This document shows positions 8,762 through 16,420 of a stretch of 29,212 nt of DNA, in pieces. A model generated the notes under the pieces. That model was not told where the DNA came from. It made no database searches and was given only the letters and a program-made list of their open reading frames with translations. Source of the DNA: JBFWNZ01 sp050250795 (GTDB lineage Bacteria; Pseudomonadota; Alphaproteobacteria; UBA8366); NCBI GenBank assembly GCA_050250795.1, contig JBFWNZ010000006.1, positions 1-29,212 on the forward strand, given 5' to 3'. Made by a program: the position numbers and the translations under genes. Numbering within the stretch: the stretch's first letter is position 1; the number at the start of each line of letters is the position of its first letter.

Positions 8762-10015
8762 ATGGTCCGCATGTCCGATCTGGCCGCCGAGGAGCGCGAG
8801 CGCTTCCTGTCGCGCAAGTTCGCGGCGCTGCCGGGCGCGCCCTTCGTGCAGCCGCCGGCCCTGGACAAGGCGCGGCTCGCCATCGTGACGACGGCGGGCC
8901 TGCAACGCCGCAGCGACCGGGCCTTCGACATCCGCACCGGCGACTACCGCGTCATCCCCGGCGATGTCGAGGGACGCGACCTGGTGATGAGTCATTCCTC
9001 GTCGAATTTCGACCGCACCGGGTTCCAGCAGGATGTGAACATCGCCTTTCCCATCGACCGGCTGCGCGAGTTGGAGCGCGCGGGCGAGATCGGGTCGCTG
9101 GGCCGCTTCCACTATTCCTTCATGAGCGCGTTCGCCCAGCTGTCGGATTTCGAGCCGGCGGCACGCGAGGTGGCGGGGATGCTGAAGCGCGACGCGGTCG
9201 ACGCGGTGCTGCTGACCCCCGTCTGACCGAACTGCACGAGCGCCGTGGCCGCGCTCGCCCATTATCTCGAAGAGGACGGCATCGCGACGACGGGCATCAG
9301 CCTGATCCGTCCGCATACCGAGGCGCTGCGTCCGCCGCGTGCCCTGTGGGTGCCGTTCGAGCTGGGCCGGCCGTTCGGCGTGCCCGGCGACGCGGATTTC
9401 CAGATGCGGGTGCTGCGTGCCTGCCTGGGCCTGCTGGCCCGCGGCGACGGACCGTCGATCATCGAGGATTATCCGGAGGATGCGCCCGGCGGCTCACCTT
9501 CGGCCGAAGCCGAGGAAGGCTGGGCCTGCGCCGTCTCCTTCCCGCCGCCGCCGGGGGCGGAGGACCCGCTTGCGGCGGCGCTGGCCGCCGAGGTGCAGCG
9601 TCTGGAGCCTTGGTATGCGCTGTCGGTGGAGACGCGCGGCCGGACGGCGGTGGACGGGCGGGCGATGGACATCGCCGCAGCGGTGCGGTTCGTCTCGGCC
9701 TTCCTGACGCGTGCCGAGGCCGCGCCCTGGCCGGACAGCCCGTCACCGGACCTCGACCGTGCCGCCGCGCTGCGCCTCGCCGTCGACGACCTCAAGAGCT
9801 ATGTCATGGAGGCGGCGACCGCCCAGCCGGGCAGCGGCGGCAACAGCGTGACCCAGGAAAACTGGTTCTGGGACGCAACCGCCACGGCCAGGGCCATCCT
9901 GGCCCTGCGCAAGGTGCTGGCCGATTGCGGCGATCCCGCGCTCGCAGCGGTCGCACCGACGCTGGTGCCGGCCCGGCAGCTGCGGCGTACGGCAGCCCCA
10001 TCCGCCGGCGCTTGA
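8762..10015 (+). CDS. GrdB/PrdB-like selenoprotein (Sec at residue 155), read through in-frame UGA
   Basis: The product is 417 residues if UGA at 9224-9226 is read as selenocysteine. Residues 1-154 look like the N-terminal half of the glycine/sarcosine/betaine/D-proline reductase selenoprotein B family: GDYRVIPGDV, MSHSSSNFDRTGFQQDVN, FPIDRLRELE, IGSLGRFHYSFMSAF, then DAVLLTPV directly before the UGA. The same frame continues without another stop for 262 codons, beginning PNCTSAVAALAHYLEEDGI and including RPPRALWVPFELGRPFG. This gives V-U-P-N-C, the UxxC redox motif of the family, at Sec155 and Cys158. AGGAG at 8751-8755 supports ATG 8762. The substrate is unknown; no GrdA, PrdA or thioredoxin partner lies nearby. 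It is probably cytoplasmic. The alternative is a nonsense mutation, but the intact downstream frame and the second Cys argue against it. Confidence 0.85.
9224..9226 (+). other. UGA codon probably decoded as selenocysteine
   Basis: TGA sits in frame between DAVLLTPV and PNCTSAVAAL. The codon three places on (TGC, 9233-9235) gives Cys, forming UxxC. Selenoprotein B family members carry Sec or Cys at this point. A 7-bp hairpin begins ten bases downstream. Confidence 0.82.
9237..9257 (+). promoter_or_regulatory. SECIS-like hairpin downstream of the UGA
   Basis: CGAGCGC (9237-9243) pairs perfectly with GCGCTCG (9251-9257), enclosing the 7-base loop CGUGGCC. The loop GU lies 19-20 bases after the UGA. 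In the E. coli fdhF element the apical loop with its GU pair sits at about the same distance. Bacterial SECIS elements vary greatly in sequence, and GC-rich DNA forms hairpins easily, so position and loop are supportive rather than conclusive. Confidence 0.55.
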
Positions 10016-10040
10016 CCGGCGCCACGCTTGCGCCCATAAA
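10012..10040 (+). promoter_or_regulatory. candidate sigma-70 promoter for trpS
   Basis: TTGACC (10012-10017) and CATAAA (10035-10040) are separated by 17 bases. The -35 element overlaps the stop codon of the selenoprotein gene. The expected start near 10047 gives a leader of about 70 bases, which contains a small hairpin (ACGGGG 10079-10084 with CCCCGT 10094-10099). Confidence 0.45.
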
Positions 10041-10117
10041 CCCGCCGCCCCGGCCGGTCGCGGTCCACCCGCCGGCAGACGGGGCGTTTTCATCCCCGTG
10101 TCCATAACGAGGGTTCC

Positions 10118-11116
10118 ATGCGGCGCATCTTCTCGGGCATCCAGCCCACCGGCAATCTGCATCTGGGCAATTATCTCGGCGCCATCCGCAACTGGGTGGG
10201 GCTGCAGGACGACTTCGACTGCATCTATTGCATCGTCGACCTGCATGCGATCACCGTGTGGCAGGACCCGGCGGCGCTGCGCGCGACCACGCGCGAGGCG
10301 GCGGCCAGCCTGCTGGCCTGCGGCATCGATCCCAAGCGCCATATCCTGTTCAACCAGAGCCAGAATCCCGACCATGCGCAGCTGGCCTGGATTCTCAACT
10401 GCGTCGCGCGCATGGGCTGGCTGTCGCGCATGACCCAGTTCAAGGAGAAGGCGGGCAAGAACCGCGAGCAGGCCTCGACCGGGCTGTTCGTCTATCCGAA
10501 CCTGATGGCCGCCGACATCCTGGCCTATCGCGCCACCCATGTGCCGGTTGGCGAGGACCAGAAGCAGCATCTGGAGCTGGCGCGCGACATCGCGCAGAAG
10601 TTCAACATCGATTACGGGCTCGACTTCTTCCCGCTGCCCGAGCCGCAGATCCTGGGCGCGGCGACCCGCGTCATGTCGCTGCGCGACGGCACGCGCAAGA
10701 TGTCGAAATCCGACCCGTCGGATTACAGCCGCATCAACCTGACCGACGGCGCGGACGAGATCGCGCAGAAGATCCGGCGCGCCAAGACCGATCCCGAGCC
10801 GCTGCCGACGACGGCGGACGGGTTCGAGGGGCGGCCCGAGGCGTTGAACCTGATCGGAATTTATGCCGCGCTGTCCGGTGCGACGCGCGAGGCGGTGCTG
10901 GCGGATGTCGGCGGCCGCCAGTTCTCCGCCTTCAAGGCGATGCTGACCGATCTGGCGGTGGCGACGCTCGGTCCCATCGGCGCGGAGATGCAGCGGCTGA
11001 TGGCCGATCCGGGGCATATCGACGCGGTGCTGCGGGACGGTGCGGCGCGCGCCTGCGCCGTATCGCGGCCGGTCATGCGCGAGGTCGAGGACATCGTGGG
11101 GTTCCTGCGGCCGTAG
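10118..11116 (+). CDS. trpS: tryptophanyl-tRNA synthetase
   Basis: TrpS charges tRNA-Trp with tryptophan using ATP. The 332-residue length is normal for the bacterial class Ic enzyme. The N-terminus has FSGIQPTGNLHLGNYLGAI, where HLGN is the HIGH-type ATP motif, and RKMSKSDPSD near residue 194 holds the KMSKS loop. The tryptophan-pocket region MAADILAYRATHVPVGEDQKQHLEL is well conserved. ATG 10118 follows a GAGGG ribosome site (about 10109-10113). A candidate promoter overlaps the end of the upstream selenoprotein gene. The next gene, a universal stress protein, follows after 100 bases, as commonly seen in alphaproteobacteria. Confidence 0.97.
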   Translation: MRRIFSGIQPTGNLHLGNYLGAIRNWVGLQDDFDCIYCIVDLHAITVWQDPAALRATTREAAASLLACGIDPKRHILFNQSQNPDHAQLAWILNCVARMGWLSRMTQFKEKAGKNREQASTGLFVYPNLMAADILAYRATHVPVGEDQKQHLELARDIAQKFNIDYGLDFFPLPEPQILGAATRVMSLRDGTRKMSKSDPSDYSRINLTDGADEIAQKIRRAKTDPEPLPTTADGFEGRPEALNLIGIYAALSGATREAVLADVGGRQFSAFKAMLTDLAVATLGPIGAEMQRLMADPGHIDAVLRDGAARACAVSRPVMREVEDIVGFLRP

Positions 11117-11216
11117 CAGCAATGCAGGGGCGGTGTGCTCGGGCCGGCGTTGCGTCGGCGGCCCATGCCGGGCACACTCCGCCGCAGGGGGTCGCATCGG
11201 GGCAGGAGCGATCGGG

Positions 11217-11720
11217 ATGAGCGACAAGGACGCCGCGGCGGAACAGCCGAAGCCGGACTCGGACCGCGTCTTTCTCGTCGTTGTCGACGACAGCGACGAG
11301 ATGCGCCTGGCGCTGCGCTTTGCCGCGCTCAGCGCCAAGCGGGCGGGCGGCCGGGTTGCGCTGATGTTCGTGCAGGATTCGGTCGACTTCCAGCACTGGC
11401 TGGGGGTCGAGGCGATCATGCGCGAGGAGGCGCGGGAGAAGGCCGAGGAGATTCTCCAGAAGCTGTCGGCCGACGTGTTCCAGTGGTCGGGCAGCTATCC
11501 GGTGCTGTATATCCGCGAGGGCGACCGCCGCGACGAGCTGCTGGCGCTGCTGAACGAAGAGCCGTCGATCAAGATCGTCGTGCTCGCCGCCAGCACCGGA
11601 TCCGGCGGTCCGGGACCGATCATCAGCTATCTGGTGGGCAAGGGCGTCAGCCAGCTGCATGTGCCGGTGATGATCGTTCCGGGCTCGCTGACCGAGGAAG
11701 AGGTCGTGGCCCTGACGTGA
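11217..11720 (+). CDS. universal stress protein (UspA family)
   Basis: The 167-residue product has one Usp fold: the first strand VFLVVVDDSDEMRLALRFA at about residues 18-36, then GGRVALMFVQDS, and the final strand HVPVMIVP near residue 153. The long insert FQHWLGVEAIMREEAREKAEEILQKL is amphipathic and helical. The usual ATP-binding G-x2-G-x9-G(S/T) pattern is not clearly present; the matching region reads STGSGGPGPIISYLVGK, so nucleotide binding is uncertain. ATG 11217 is preceded by AGGAG at 11204-11208 with eight-base spacing. It lies between trpS and nfuA, an arrangement usual in this class. The precise role is not evident from the sequence. Confidence 0.88.
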   Translation: MSDKDAAAEQPKPDSDRVFLVVVDDSDEMRLALRFAALSAKRAGGRVALMFVQDSVDFQHWLGVEAIMREEAREKAEEILQKLSADVFQWSGSYPVLYIREGDRRDELLALLNEEPSIKIVVLAASTGSGGPGPIISYLVGKGVSQLHVPVMIVPGSLTEEEVVALT

Positions 11721-11817
11721 CCGCGCGGCGTATCGCCGGCACGGGTTGATTGCGCGCCCCGTCGCGTCCATGTAGAGGATGCTGCGCGGGGCTGCGTTGA
11801 GCGAGGAGTTCGCACGC

Positions 11818-12378
11818 ATGTTCATCCAGACCGAACCGACGCCGAATCCGGCGACGATGAAGTTTCTGCCCGGCCGGACCGTGATGGAGGCCGGCACCGC
11901 CGACTTCGCGTCGGCCGACGCTGCCGCGGGGCGCTCGCCCCTGGCCGAGGCGCTGTTCGCCGTACAAGGCGTGGCCGCCGTGTTCTTCGGCGGCGATTTC
12001 GTGACCATCACCAAGGTCGCCGACGCCGAATGGTACTTGATCAAGCCCGCGATCCTGGGCGCGATCATGGAGCATTTCACCGCCGGCAAGCCGGTGATGA
12101 GCGCGGCCGCGACGGCCGAAACGGCGGCGCCCGCCGAGGGCGACGACGAGGTCGTCACCCAGATCAAGGAATTGCTCGATACGCGCGTCCGGCCGGCCGT
12201 GGCCCAGGACGGCGGCGACATCGTGTTCCACGGGTTCGAGAGCGGCGTGGTCTACCTGCACATGCAGGGCGCCTGCGCCGGCTGCCCCAGCTCGACCGCG
12301 ACCCTCAAGATGGGGATCGAGAACATGCTGCGGCACTACATTCCCGAAGTGGTCGAGGTGCGCGCGGTCGGCATGTGA
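11818..12378 (+). CDS. nfuA: Fe-S cluster carrier of the NfuA/NifU type
   Basis: This protein carries assembled Fe-S clusters to target proteins. The 186-residue product has the Nfu N-terminal domain, starting with the signature FIQTEPTPNPATMKFLPGR, and a C-terminal NifU domain from about residue 112 to the end. The cluster-binding CxxC is in GACAGCPSS, with Cys153 and Cys156. The linker between domains is Ala/Glu-rich. This is the two-domain alphaproteobacterial and mitochondrial NFU1-like form. ATG 11818 was chosen over an in-frame ATG 39 bases upstream because it has AGGAG (11804-11808) and begins exactly at the family's usual N-terminus. TTGATT at 11746-11751 may be a -35 element, but no good -10 is visible. 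Confidence 0.94.
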   Translation: MFIQTEPTPNPATMKFLPGRTVMEAGTADFASADAAAGRSPLAEALFAVQGVAAVFFGGDFVTITKVADAEWYLIKPAILGAIMEHFTAGKPVMSAAATAETAAPAEGDDEVVTQIKELLDTRVRPAVAQDGGDIVFHGFESGVVYLHMQGACAGCPSSTATLKMGIENMLRHYIPEVVEVRAVGM

Positions 12379-12419
12379 CCGCGCCCCGGCCAATCGTCGA
12401 AACGGATTTCGGAGAGCGA

Positions 12420-13418
12420 ATGTCGACGGATCGCAATGCCGCCCTGTGGCGGATGCGGCGCCGGCGCGACGGACGGATCGCGACCTGCGGAATTGCCCTG
12501 GGACTGCTGGCGATGGCGACGGTGCTGCACAATGTGCGCGACCGCGACCGCAGCCATGAGTCCCGCCCCGCCGTGGATGCCGCGAGCCTCGCGGCACCGC
12601 GCGATGTGACGGTCTCGGCGCTGGAGACGTTGTTCGGCCAGGTCGGCTACGACCTGGATGCGGTCCGCGCCGGCCTGCGCGGCGTGCCGCGGCTCACCCT
12701 GGACGGGGTGCCGAACGACCTGCACGACGTAGCCCATCCCGGCGATCGCAAGGCGACTTTCATCGCCTTCATGCTGCCGATGATCCTGCAGGCGAACGAG
12801 CGGGTGCTGGAACAGCGCCGGTTCCTGGAAGGGGTCTCCGCCGGGCTGGCGGCCGGCCAGGAACCCGAGGACGGCGTCCGCGCCCGCATCCAGGCGATCG
12901 CACTGGAATACGGGGTCGCCGAGGACGATTTGCCGGCGCTGATGGAGCGGGTCGATATCGTGCCGCCGTCGCTGGCCATCGCGCAGGCCGCCATCGAGAG
13001 CGGCTGGGGCACCTCGCGTTTCGTGCGCGAAGGCAACGCCGCCTACGGGCAGCAGACCACCTCGGCCTATGACAATCTGATCCCCGAGGCGCGGCCCGAC
13101 GGTGCGACCTATCGGGTGCGGGCCTTCGGCAGCCTGATGGAATCGGTCGACTCCTATCTGCGCAACCTGAACTCGCACGCGGCCTATGCGGATTTCCGCA
13201 AGGCCCGGGCCGCGCTGCGTCAGGCCGGCACGGATGCAGACGGAACGACCCTGGCCGGGGCGCTGGAAATCTATTCCGAGAAAGGCCAGCACTATGTCGA
13301 GCTGGTCCGCGACATCATTCGCCGCAACGGTCTGGAAGCGTTCAATCGGGCGCGGCTGGATACGGTTGCCCTGCCGCCGGGATCGTTCCGGGTCGCCGAT
13401 CAGCGCTCCGGCACGTAG
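12420..13418 (+). CDS. Bax-like membrane-anchored glucosaminidase
   Basis: This is a peptidoglycan hydrolase-like protein of the glucosaminidase (GH73/Bax) family, expected to cleave the glycan backbone. The 332-residue product has a basic N-terminus (RMRRRRDGR) and a hydrophobic segment at about residues 21-36, so it is a membrane-anchored periplasmic protein. Residues about 180-320 carry the catalytic domain: VPPSLAIAQAAIESGWGTSRF with likely catalytic Glu193, then NAAYGQQTTSAYDNLIP, SLMESVDSYLRNLNSHAAY and EIYSEKGQHYVELVRDIIRRN. These match E. coli Bax block by block. ATG 12420 has GGAG at 12411-12414. The last 19 bases overlap the end of a convergent deacetylase gene, which may also act on cell-wall or surface polysaccharide. 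Confidence 0.85.
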   Translation: MSTDRNAALWRMRRRRDGRIATCGIALGLLAMATVLHNVRDRDRSHESRPAVDAASLAAPRDVTVSALETLFGQVGYDLDAVRAGLRGVPRLTLDGVPNDLHDVAHPGDRKATFIAFMLPMILQANERVLEQRRFLEGVSAGLAAGQEPEDGVRARIQAIALEYGVAEDDLPALMERVDIVPPSLAIAQAAIESGWGTSRFVREGNAAYGQQTTSAYDNLIPEARPDGATYRVRAFGSLMESVDSYLRNLNSHAAYADFRKARAALRQAGTDADGTTLAGALEIYSEKGQHYVELVRDIIRRNGLEAFNRARLDTVALPPGSFRVADQRSGT

Positions 13419-14521
13419 AACTGCCACCCGAACCAGCGCCAGCGCGTATCCCCGTCTTCGCTGCGGCTGACCGGCATGGTGCAGTTGAGCCGGGACCGGC
13501 CGGTGGGGAAGGGTTTCGGGAACCGCATCTCCACCCGATGGGTGCCCAGCCGTTCGACCTTCACCTGTCCGAAGCTGGAGTGGAAGCAGGCGAGGCGTTC
13601 CAGCCCGAGGATGGTCCGGTCGACCGTGAAGCCGAAGGCGGGCGGATTCTGCGCCGGCTTCAGCAGCGGGTCGGCCGGCGTGATCTCATCGACCGGAAGC
13701 GGCATCGCATCGGCCGCCAGCCGGAACCGTTCCAGATCGCCATAGGCCTCGTTCATCGCGAAGCGCGGCAGCAGATGCCGGTTCTCAGCCGGGTGCAGCA
13801 CACCGGAATGCTGGCCGAACGCGGCCGCGAAGCCCAGCCGGCGCGCGGTCTTGATCTCGCGCAGGCCGGCCTCCCCCGAAGGATAGGCCATCAAGGTGGG
13901 TGCGACGCCCAGCTCGGCCGATATCCGGGCCTGTGCCTTGGTCATCTCGGCATCCAGCGCCGTGTCGTCCAGACCCGGCAGGTGTCGCTGTCCGGCTGTA
14001 TGGTTGCCGAAGGTCACGCCGCCCGCGGCCTTCATCTCGCGCAGCTGGTCCCAGCTCATGTAATCCGGCAGCTTCGCATCCACCGCATCGGTCCCGACGA
14101 AGACGGTGAAGGGAAAGCCCGCCTTGCGCAGGCGCGGCCAGGCTTCGGTGAAGACGGAGCGGTACGCGTCGTCGATGGTGATGGCGACCGTGCGGTCGGG
14201 CAGCGTCTGGCCCGAGGCCAGCGCCGCCACGATCTCGGGCAGCGGAAGGACCCTGTAACCGCCGCTTTTCAGGCTTTGCAGATGCGCCTCGAACTGTTCC
14301 AGCCGGATGCTGGTCGAGGGGTACTGGTTCTCGCCGAAGCGATGATAGATGAAGGCGACGGCATGATCCGCGGCCCAGGCGGGCGCCAGCGGGGCAAGCA
14401 TCGCCGCGGCCAGCAGCCAGCCGGCCCGCCGGTGCGGTTTGGGGCGCCTGGATTGCGCGGCAGGGGCGGGCGAGCGACTATGCACGGCGGACACATATAT
14501 TATAGGCTCCGCCCCGCCCAC
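13400..14521 (-). CDS. exported polysaccharide deacetylase family protein
   Basis: The protein has a NodB-type carbohydrate esterase domain, which normally removes acetyl groups from surface or wall glycans. Counting from ATG 14521 it is 373 residues. A signal peptide (RRAGWLLAAAMLAPLAPAWA) probably ends after residue 50. Motifs are AFIYHRF near 56, the metal/catalytic pair in TIDDAY (Asp117, Asp118) and the metal-site region FGNHTAGQRHL at 171-181. That last motif differs from the usual His-Thr-x-x-His: Gln178 stands at the second His position, with His174 and His180 on either side. A C-terminal domain of about 100 residues starts at NPPAFGFTVD. The start is uncertain: GTG 14494 or GTG 14485 would also keep the signal peptide, and a TATAAT sits between ATG 14521 and these. 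Confidence 0.85.
   Translation of the reverse strand: MGGAEPIIYVSAVHSRSPAPAAQSRRPKPHRRAGWLLAAAMLAPLAPAWAADHAVAFIYHRFGENQYPSTSIRLEQFEAHLQSLKSGGYRVLPLPEIVAALASGQTLPDRTVAITIDDAYRSVFTEAWPRLRKAGFPFTVFVGTDAVDAKLPDYMSWDQLREMKAAGGVTFGNHTAGQRHLPGLDDTALDAEMTKAQARISAELGVAPTLMAYPSGEAGLREIKTARRLGFAAAFGQHSGVLHPAENRHLLPRFAMNEAYGDLERFRLAADAMPLPVDEITPADPLLKPAQNPPAFGFTVDRTILGLERLACFHSSFGQVKVERLGTHRVEMRFPKPFPTGRSRLNCTMPVSRSEDGDTRWRWFGWQFYVPER
14499..14504 (-). promoter_or_regulatory. perfect TATAAT -10 element facing the deacetylase gene
   Basis: The minus strand reads TATAAT from 14504 to 14499, rare in such GC-rich DNA. No good -35 lies 16-18 bases upstream. Transcription would start near 14492, making GTG 14494 or GTG 14485 the likely start codon with almost no leader. 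The plus strand here (TATATT, 14496-14501) could also serve the divergent nitroreductase gene. Confidence 0.35.
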
Positions 14522-14552
14522 AAGCGGCCCGCGGTATCAGGCGAGGAAGAGC

Positions 14553-15134
14553 ATGTTGCACGATCAGGCCTACGACATCCTGTTCCGGGACGCGCGCAGC
14601 TATCCGCGCTGGACAGACCGGCCGGTGGACGAGGGCACGCTCCGCAGCATCTACGACATCGCAAAGCTTGGGCCGACCAGCGCCAACTGCTCGCCGATGC
14701 GTCTTGTCTTCGTGCGCACGCCCGAGGGCAAGGAAAAGCTGAAACCCTGCCTGCTGTCGGGAAACGTCGAGAAGACGATGACCGCTTCGGTCTGCGCGAT
14801 CATCGCCTATGACCTCGATTTTCACGAGCATCTGCCGCGGCTGTTCCCGTTTGCCGATGCGCGGGCATGGTTCACCGGAAATGCCGAGCTGATCCGCAAC
14901 ACGGCCTTTCGCAACGGCACGCTTCAGGCGGCCTATCTGATGACGGTCGCGCGCGGCCACGGGCTCGATGTCGGTCCGATGTCCGGCTTCGACAATGCCA
15001 AGGTCGATGCCGCCTTCTTCGCCGGCACCTCGTTCCGGTCGAATTTCCTGTGTCTGCTGGGGCATGCGGACCATTCCGGAATGGACGCGCGGGCGCCGCG
15101 CTTCGACTTCGACGAGGTCTGCCGGTTCGCATGA
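14553..15134 (+). CDS. RutE-like FMN nitroreductase (malonic semialdehyde reductase family)
   Basis: The product belongs to the FMN-dependent nitroreductase superfamily and most resembles RutE, which reduces malonic semialdehyde to 3-hydroxypropionate in pyrimidine breakdown. It is 193 residues, close to E. coli RutE (196). Family blocks are LFRDARSYPRWTDRPV, LYDIAKLGPTSANCSPMR-like sequence at about residues 35-51 (here IYDIAKLGPTSANCSP), GNVEKTMTASVCAI, RNGTLQAAYLMTVAR and GLDVGPMSGFDNAKVD. The FMN-binding Arg/Ser residues lie in the first and last of these in known structures. AGGA (14544-14547) precedes ATG 14553. No other rut gene is nearby, so the physiological substrate may differ. It is divergent from the deacetylase and upstream of tsaB. 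Confidence 0.87.
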   Translation: MLHDQAYDILFRDARSYPRWTDRPVDEGTLRSIYDIAKLGPTSANCSPMRLVFVRTPEGKEKLKPCLLSGNVEKTMTASVCAIIAYDLDFHEHLPRLFPFADARAWFTGNAELIRNTAFRNGTLQAAYLMTVARGHGLDVGPMSGFDNAKVDAAFFAGTSFRSNFLCLLGHADHSGMDARAPRFDFDEVCRFA

Positions 15135-15171
15135 CCGGCCCGGGCCATTCGGATTGCGGGATCCACGATCC

Positions 15172-15882
15172 GTGAAACTGCTGGCCTTCGATACGGCGAC
15201 CGCCGCCTGTTCCGCGGCTGTCTGGGCCGATGGGTCGATCGCGGCGCGTCGCTTCGCGGCGATGCGGCGGGGCCACGCCGAGGCGCTGCTGCCGATGCTG
15301 CGCGCGACGATGGCGGAGGCGGGGCTGGCCTTCGATGCGCTGGACGCGATTGCGACCACGGTGGGGCCGGGTGCCTTCACCGGTCTGCGGATCGGCCTGT
15401 CGGCGGCACGGGCCATTGCGCTGGCGGCCCGCATACCGGTGCTGGGGGTCGGCACGCTGGAGGCGGTGGCCGCCGCGGCGCATCCCCGGTGCGCCGGGCG
15501 GGCGCTTCTGGTGGCGCTGGAAACCCAGCGTGCGGATATCTATGCCCAGTTTTTCCACCCGACGGGCGAAGCGCTGGGGCCGGCCTTCGCCGGCTCCGTG
15601 GAGGCGGTCGCCCGACGCGTCGCTGCCGCGCCCCTGGCCATTGCCGGCGATGCGGCGGGGCGGGTCGCGGCCGTCTTGCAGCCGTTCCGGCCGGCCGCCG
15701 CACCGGCCGCTGCGCCGGTCGTCATGCTGGATGGAACCGATACGGCCGATGCGGCCGTTGTAGCGAGGATGGCTGCTGAGCGTGCCGTTAAGGGGGGGAT
15801 GCCACCCGCCGATGCACCGCCGCCGGCACCCGTCTATCTGCGCCCTCCGAGCGTGACGGTGGCCGCCAAGGCGCCGGCATGA
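15172..15882 (+). CDS. tsaB: tRNA threonylcarbamoyladenosine biosynthesis protein TsaB
   Basis: TsaB, with TsaD and TsaE, makes the t6A base next to the anticodon of ANN-reading tRNAs. The 236-residue product begins KLLAFDTATAACSAAV, the ASKHA-fold phosphate loop, and has VGPGAFTGLRIGLSAARAIA at about residues 62-81, the family signature. The C-terminal part (PVYLRPPSVTVAAK) is the usual tail for this family. The start is GTG 15172: no ATG in this frame gives a TsaB-like N-terminus, and the residues before it are not conserved. The ribosome site is weak. Its stop overlaps the rimI start as ATGA, so the two are translationally coupled. Confidence 0.93.
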   Translation: MKLLAFDTATAACSAAVWADGSIAARRFAAMRRGHAEALLPMLRATMAEAGLAFDALDAIATTVGPGAFTGLRIGLSAARAIALAARIPVLGVGTLEAVAAAAHPRCAGRALLVALETQRADIYAQFFHPTGEALGPAFAGSVEAVARRVAAAPLAIAGDAAGRVAAVLQPFRPAAAPAAAPVVMLDGTDTADAAVVARMAAERAVKGGMPPADAPPPAPVYLRPPSVTVAAKAPA

Positions 15883-16331
15883 CCGGCGTCCTGGTGGTGC
15901 CGACGCAGGATCGCGACCTGCTTGCGGCAGTGTATGCGGCCGCTTTCGACGAGCCTTATACCCTGCCGGCGGTGGAGGCGATGTTGCAGCCGCCGGTCGG
16001 GTTCGCGTTGGTGGCCGGGGCGCGAGCGGACAGGCCGCCGCAAGGTTTCGCCATCGCGCGCAGCGTCGCCGATGAGGCGGAACTGCTGATGCTGGGCGTG
16101 GTACCGGCCGAACGGCGCTCGGGGATCGGCCGGGCGCTGACGGACGCGGTCTGCGATGCCGCGGCGGCGCGCGGGGCGAAGACCCTGTTCCTGGAGGTGG
16201 GAGAGGACAATCCTGCGGCCCTCGCCCTGTACCGGGCGGCCGGGTTCGAAACCGTGGGCCGACGGCCGGGCTACTACCGCCGATCTGCCGGCCTGCGTGT
16301 GGCCGCGCTTGTTATGCGCCGGCAGCTGTGA
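15879..16331 (+). CDS. rimI: RimI-type ribosomal protein alanine N-acetyltransferase (GNAT)
   Basis: RimI acetylates the N-terminal alanine of ribosomal protein S18 in E. coli. The 150-residue product has the GNAT fold: AELLMLGVVPAERRSGIGRALTD at about residues 66-88 holds the acetyl-CoA loop (RRSGIGRA), followed by LFLEVGEDNPAALALYRAAGFETVGRRPGYY, the typical RimI motif with the Asn-Pro-Ala and Tyr positions. The coupling with tsaB (ATGA overlap) is the common arrangement and supports RimI over another GNAT. The substrate has not been shown for this organism. Confidence 0.9.
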   Translation: MTGVLVVPTQDRDLLAAVYAAAFDEPYTLPAVEAMLQPPVGFALVAGARADRPPQGFAIARSVADEAELLMLGVVPAERRSGIGRALTDAVCDAAAARGAKTLFLEVGEDNPAALALYRAAGFETVGRRPGYYRRSAGLRVAALVMRRQL

Positions 16332-16420
16332 TTCGAGGACTGGCTCCTTCGGTTATGGGGCCGTTATGGGGGATGAATTCTGTTACCGGCATCCTATATC
16401 TGAATCAAAGCCGACCCGGC

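Noticed and set aside
9245..10015. Independent gene starting at GTG 9245
   Set aside because: This is the downstream half of the selenoprotein. It lacks a ribosome site, begins mid-domain and drops the Cys of the UxxC motif. Joining across the UGA gives a coherent family protein.
12336..13427. Minus-strand open frame opposite the glucosaminidase gene
   Set aside because: No domain; the plus-strand frame matches Bax along its catalytic domain, so the minus-strand frame is a shadow.
13538..14812. Plus-strand open frame of 424 codons opposite the deacetylase
   Set aside because: Low-complexity Arg/Gly/Gln-rich translation with no domain; the opposite strand has a signal peptide and NodB motifs.
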